Assembly: GCA_027924645.1 (NCBI GenBank)
Contig: BSBN01000888.1
Span: 13,833,001 to 13,897,000, forward strand
Length of the DNA: 64,000 nt
Reading direction: 5' to 3'
Origin: Cunninghamia lanceolata
Lineage: Eukaryota; Streptophyta; Pinopsida; Cupressales; Cupressaceae
The notes beneath the pieces were generated by a model that saw nothing but the letters and a program-made list of their open reading frames with translations, was not told the origin of the DNA and ran no database searches. This document shows, in pieces, positions 59,769 to 64,000 of the stretch. Both the position numbers and the translations under genes were made by a program. Every line of letters begins with the position of its first letter. Positions within the stretch are counted from its first letter, which is position 1.

Positions 59769-60324
59769 CTACAACTCATCCACCATCAGAGGTTCAATCC
59801 TAGGGTTCACTGGCCTCTGCTTCTGTCTAACCGGTTTAGATCCTTCAGTCAACTCTATAGTGTGTTGAATGATATTTCTATCATAACCATGGAGATCTTC
59901 ATAGGTCCAGGCTATGACCCTGTCATCTTTCTCACATAAATCAATTAACCTTTTTCTTTCCTGTTGAGTGGCAGAATTCCCAACCTTCAATTTTCTCCCC
60001 TCACTAACCTGAATCTCAGAGTAGTCTTCTTTGTTTGCTTGAAATCTCTTCTTTTCTAGGCTGGCATCTTTAGGATCAAACAAGTTTTCCAGGGTAATTA
60101 GTCCTTTAGGGAGCTTGTTTGACTTCAGTTGAATGATCTGGTCACCATATGCCTCTTCAATTTTGGGTTGTAACTGATCAACAAATTCTCCTAACTGTTG
60201 CAAAAATGAGAGTACTTGAAAATCATTTTCAAAAACTTGCCAATTTTCATCATTGTCTGGAATGGTTGGCCTCACAATAACTTTGACTAACTCATTATTG
60301 ACCATTAGATTAGTTATTGGATCA
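59769..60324 (-). pseudogene. G2 linker between aRNH and RT
   Basis: In frame with both neighbours. It has RPTIPDNDENWQVFENDFQV, AYGDQIIQLKSNKLPKGLIT, DDRVIAWTYEDLHGYDRNII and QHTIELTEGSKPVRQKQRPV. The last part is the usual lead-in to Ty3 RT. G1 has a matching linker (NEIIQLKTNKILRGLVAL), which supports a common ancestor with this domain order. Confidence 0.75.
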
Positions 60325-60700
60325 AACTGTGAACCAATTTGTGCCATCCTATCTGCCTCAGAATTTTGGGCTCTAGGGACTACTTCTATATTGAAAGCTT
60401 CAAAATTTTCTATTAAGTCCCAAATTCTGTGCCTATAGGATCTCATCCTTACATTTTTGGCTACTACCTTCTCTCTTATTTGTTTCACCACTAGTTCTAA
60501 ATCTCCTTTGACTATCAGATTCTTTACTTCTTTCCCTTTTGCCAATATAAGTCCATGCACTAAAGATTCATACTCAGCATCATTATTGGTACAGGCAAAA
60601 TGAAAGTGAATGGCTCTTAAAATCTTTTCACCATTAGGGGCAGTAAGACAAATTCCTACTCTAGCTCCATTTTTACTTCTAGCCCCATCAAAGTTTAGGG
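60325..60700 (-). pseudogene. G2 archaeal-type RNase H located before RT
   Basis: The pattern is NFDGARSKNGARVGIC (first Asp), ACTNNDAEYESLVHGL (Glu), NLIVKGDLELVVKQIREKV (Asp) and VVPRAQNSEADRMAQIGS (last Asp). All four positions are intact. This is the aRNH family known from Tat/Ogre Ty3 elements and some plant LINEs, but there the domain follows RT. Here it lies between protease and RT in the same frame. A TAG interrupts just upstream (about 60,703). Confidence 0.9.
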
Positions 60701-61400
60701 TCTAGATTCCTAAGTCATTTATCGATTCCTAGGTCTGAGAGGGCTCATTTCTTAAGACATTAGGGATCTCCTGGTCTTCTTCAAATATAACATAAGTACC
60801 CAACCCTATTGAGTCATAGTTTCCAAAGGGATCACTCTGCATCATGGTTAACAATTGGTTATCTTCTTCTTGCTGATCATATTCAGTCTAATCCCCTATT
60901 TCTTCAACAAAAACTCTTTCCTCTTTATTTAGCATGGCATGGGCTGCTTCTAACTTTGGGGTTGGTTCATTTGTTATATGGTCCTTTGACAATGGTTCTG
61001 ATAGTACCTTCATTTTAGTCCCATAGTTGGTTCTTATGATGAGATGAGACCAATCAAGTGACATATAACCTCCTATCTTGGCTTTAAAATCTCTGGATAG
61101 GCATAACCCAAAAACAGGAGGAATATCTATGACTACAACATCTTGATTTACAATTATATTGGGACAGGTAGATAGCTGTAGTGGGAGTTGTTTAATTTTC
61201 CCTATTGTTTGTATAGACTTCCCATCTAACTGCATAACTCCTTTTGTAAGTGGCTCATATTTTATCTTCAAAGCATCTGCTATTTGCTTTGGCATCACTG
61301 TGGTGCTAGCCCCAGAGTCTATCATTGCATTATGCAATAGTTTCTTCCCAACTATTAAAGTTAAATAAAAGGGATCTGGTCTATATTTACTTACCTCTGG
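60701..61400 (-). pseudogene. G2 aspartic protease
   Basis: NAMIDSGASTTVMPKQIADA (DSGA active site at about 61,305-61,320), QLDGKSIQTIGKIKQLPLQL, NIIVNQDVVVIDIPPVF, GLCLSRDFKAKIGGYMSLDW and SHLIIRTNYGTKMKV. The order and the DW.HL motif fit Ty3 proteases. It continues in frame through VFVEEIGD into the aRNH, with a few TAG codons in the linker. Confidence 0.88.
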
Positions 61401-63278
61401 TGCATTGTTCAGAAGAGCTGTTGTCTGTAGAGGAATAGTGTCTTTGAGTTTTTCTTTATCAGTAGGTCCTCCTTTGGTACCAGTATGTTTAGGTACTGCT
61501 TGGCCCTATAGAGCTTCTTGCAATAGTGTCTTTTGCTCAGGAATGGCTAACATGTCCCATATTGACACATGGGCTAGAGTCCTCTTTAGCTGATCCACCA
61601 CATTCACAGGTCTTAGTGCTTGGGTTCTTGGATAATAAGGGTACCTTGCTTTTTCTTAAACTTGTCCAGAAACTACTTGGTTATGCACTGGCTGAGGTAT
61701 TTCTTGTCTAGTAGCTATATTTTGATTATCCTGAAATGGAGGGATTCCCATAATTTCCTTATTTGTGACTCCAGGCTGTTCCATCATCCTTCTCTTGGCT
61801 CTAGTGTAGTAGTCTGATTGTACCAAAGGCTTCTTAGAAGTTGAAGCTTCATTTAAGAATACTAACTCTTCATCTTCAATCCATGAGAACAAAGCATGTT
61901 CAGGGGCTATTTCTTCTTCTTGTTGTAAGGACATTCCTTGCATCTGAGCCACTAGGACTGAATTTTGCATACCAGGGGATTGGTAGGGTTGAGTGTCAGA
62001 AATATTAGCAAATTGTCCATCCACTCTTCTTTGCTCTGCTATCTTTTGCTGTAGATTACCCCTGGGACAGTCTCTGGGCATATGAGCATTATTACAAGGG
62101 AAACACTAGGCATTGGTGTCATCCGCATAATTATTCTACCTTGGGACAATCTCTCTGTTTGGATTAGGAGGAACAGTCTGCAAGGGTGTAGGAACTGTAA
62201 CTAATTGGTTTGATGGCTGAGGGTTAGTTTGCCTTTGGGGACCCTAATACTGATTTGACTATGGAGGAGGTCTATTCCCTTGATAGCCTTGATATTGGGG
62301 TCTGGGATAAGGATTATGCTATCTTTTTAGGTTAATTATTTCATTAGAAAATGTTCTTAGGATGTTCTTGACATCATCCATCTTAGAGGACTGGGCAGGG
62401 ATAGTAGCTTTAGCAAGTTGTTGGGGAAACGTATACATGGACATAGGTGGGGTTATGGGGTTAGGAGCTTCTTGAGGCAATGGTAGGGTAATCTCTAGAA
62501 ACATAGGCATGGGGGGCCTTGGGGGCAATTTTTTAGCATCTATCAAATTGTTTTCATCTCTAACTGCATAGTCATAGGCTTCTGGCAGAGTCTGGCCTCC
62601 AAGTGATTGAATCATTACTGCTATATCTGAATTTAGGGCTTTAAGATAAAATACTATAGCCATACCTGGTAATGGTGTTGTTGTAGTAGGAATCCTTTCC
62701 CAAGTCTTCTGAAATCTGGAATTGAAGTCAGTCATTGCTTCTTGTGGTGCCCTCTTGATGGTAATCAGTTGTTGTAACAAAGAAGATTTATCACCCTTCT
62801 CTTTGAATCTTGCAAAGAAAGCATCTCTGAGCTGATCCCATGTAGATATTGAATTTGGGGTCAAAGACCTATACCAGTCCAGAGCCTTCCCCTTAAAAGA
62901 AGCTGCTAACAGTCTTATAGCCACATTCTGCTATGTGATCACATGTATTGCATAGACATCAGACACATCTTATAGATGCTCTTCAGGTGTTTTGAAATCC
63001 TCCCCACTGAATTTGGGCAGAGCCTTCAGGGCATTTGCTGGAATAGGATCCCAAGTGGCTAGTGGTACTGGGAGAATCAGAGCACTACCAGTGTTCCAAT
63101 TTGCATAATTCCTTGGGGCTATAGGTGCTGCCATGTTTGCACTTAGTGTTGCTGTAAACTAATTTACCCTTCTTCTTGGATTAGTTATCAATGGTGGTAA
63201 AAGAATACCTGGGTTCGCAGCAGATTGAGCTCTTGTCACAGGTCCACAGCTCTAACTCCTTGTGATTCTCTGGTTCAT
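61401..63278 (-). pseudogene. G2 gag
   Basis: The first ATG in frame is 63,278 (MNQRITRS), a second is 63,134 (MAAPIAPRNY). Gag core: PKFSGEDFKTPEEHL, RLLAASFKGKALDWYRSL, SISTWDQLRDAFFARFKEKG and MTDFNSRFQKTWERIP (Retrotrans_gag). A Pro/Gln-rich tail follows, then a CCHC-like knuckle CFPCNNAHMPRDC at 62,068-62,110 (spacing CX2CX3HX4C), and a pre-protease helix VDQLKRTLAHVSIWDMLAIP. Stops (for example EEHL-TAA/TAG-DVSD and VIT-stop-QNV) are the only lesions. Confidence 0.88.
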
Positions 63279-63307
63279 ATAGTCTTGAAAGAAACTTCAA
63301 GAGATAT

Positions 63308-63330
63308 TGTCCCACCGGGCGTGCCAAAAA
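63308..63330 (-). other. G2 primer-binding site, not initiator Met
   Basis: The minus strand reads TTTTTGGCACGCCCGGTGGGA. From TGG on, its reverse complement GTCCCACCGGGCGTGCCA looks like a tRNA 3' end (a CCCAC T-stem half, an acceptor strand and CCA). I cannot name the tRNA with certainty. It lies 30 bp upstream of the gag ATG at 63,278 and next to the LTR edge. Confidence 0.8.
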
Positions 63331-63334
63331 TAGT

Positions 63335-64000
63335 TGATGCTTAGAATTGCACTGTTTCCAACACCAACATGGGAAACTCTGAGACGTGGGAATGCTCCTC
63401 AGAGTAACCTCCAGATTTTAAAGAAGCTGGCTCTTCTTTATCTCAAAAGTGTTTTGGGGAAGGGATAGAATTTAAACAGAATTACAAATGCAACGAAGGA
63501 AAAATTTAACTATGGCAATGCGCTTGAATATGATTTGCTCCTTATCACTAAGCACAGTGAAACTATTTTTAGGATTTAGTTACATTAAAGAGCAAACAAT
63601 GCATGATCAATGTAAAAGATGGAAGTAAATAGAAACAAAGGCTCACAACTTGAAAGATTTTTGTAATGACATAGAAAATATTAGCAAAGGCATAGAACTC
63701 TATCTTTTATTAATTCTCCAGTCACATAAAAGGCACAGAATCATGCACAGTTATACAAACTCTTTGAATCAAGAAAACATAACAAAGGCAAATGATATTA
63801 CTGGCCACAACACAAGATCTTCCAGCTTCTTTTAAATCTCTGATAACAATCTGTGATGCAGAAAATTCTCTATATCTTCTATGTTATTTAAACTGCGATC
63901 TGAACCCATATTTATAGCTTAGAACCAGCTCAAAGATTGCCCGCATGGTCAAATCTCAACGGTCTAACTGAACTGGAACTTAACTGGAAGTGTCTGACAG
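63335..64000 (-). repeat. 5' LTR of G2 (partial, continues beyond the window)
   Basis: Starts TGATGCTTAGAATTGCAC, matching 50,965 onward. 666 of an expected 2,045 bp are inside the window. A reading frame in this LTR (63,650-63,835) has a counterpart at 51,280-51,465 only because the LTRs are repeats. Confidence 0.9.

Larger units (their letters stand above)
50965..64000 (-). mobile_element. Ty3/gypsy element G2, nearly complete, runs off the right edge
   Basis: Order on the minus strand: 5' LTR (from 63,335, cut by the window end), PBS (63,308-63,330), gag-protease-aRNH-RT-RNase H-integrase in one frame (63,278-57,255), spacer, accessory ORF (56,830-53,036), 3' LTR (50,965-53,009). The expected total is about 14.4 kb. 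In the 666 bp of LTR available for comparison I count roughly 35-40 differences (5-6%), mostly transitions, so it is old but younger than G1. Confidence 0.9.

Overview
The window looks like nuclear DNA of a seed plant with a very large, repeat-packed genome. The tau-class glutathione S-transferase (GSTU) structure with one phase-0 intron, plant-type L1 and Ty1/Ty3 elements, many old decayed elements and an almost complete lack of intact host genes fit a gymnosperm (conifer-like) genome best. That assignment is inference; no species marker is visible. No intact host protein-coding gene was found. The only host-type genes are two paralogous GSTU pseudogenes.

Layout. 1-6.1 kb: fragments of Ty1/copia elements on the minus strand (RNase H, RT, integrase tail, an inserted LTR, protease, gag) and three copies of a copia 3'-junction repeat. 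6.2-10.1 kb: a second copia remnant (gag, CCHC knuckle, initiator-Met PBS, LTR side) followed by a 624-bp tandem duplication. 10.1-13.4 kb: AT-rich spacer ending in a possible LINE tail. 13.4-17.5 kb and 42.2-47.7 kb: two copies (A and B) of one segmental duplication, each with a GSTU pseudogene broken by a different lesion. Copy A gained a tRNA-derived SINE. Copy B gained a retroposon tail, a fold-back element and about 1.6 kb of other sequence.

18.8-37.5 kb: a decayed Ty3/gypsy element (G1, minus strand). A chromodomain-bearing Ty3 element (G3, 27,017-34,638) is inserted in it between protease and RNase H, with a perfect TCCCT target duplication. 37.7-41.1 kb: a plus-strand L1-type LINE with its 3' end missing. 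47.7-51.0 kb: AT-rich spacer. 51.0-64.0 kb: a nearly complete Ty3 element (G2, minus strand) with its 3' LTR at 50,965-53,009 and its 5' LTR running off the window.

The most interesting system is the shared design of G1 and G2. Both place an archaeal-type RNase H (aRNH) between protease and reverse transcriptase. In both, the usual RNase H after RT has lost its first and third catalytic Asp. Both carry a long accessory reading frame (about 3.3-3.8 kb) between integrase and 3' LTR, where env would sit. The two accessory frames are homologous across several blocks and lead into coiled coils and a related helical C-terminus. In G2, gag-pol is one frame of about 2,008 codons broken only by nonsense codons, so its domain order can be read without repair.
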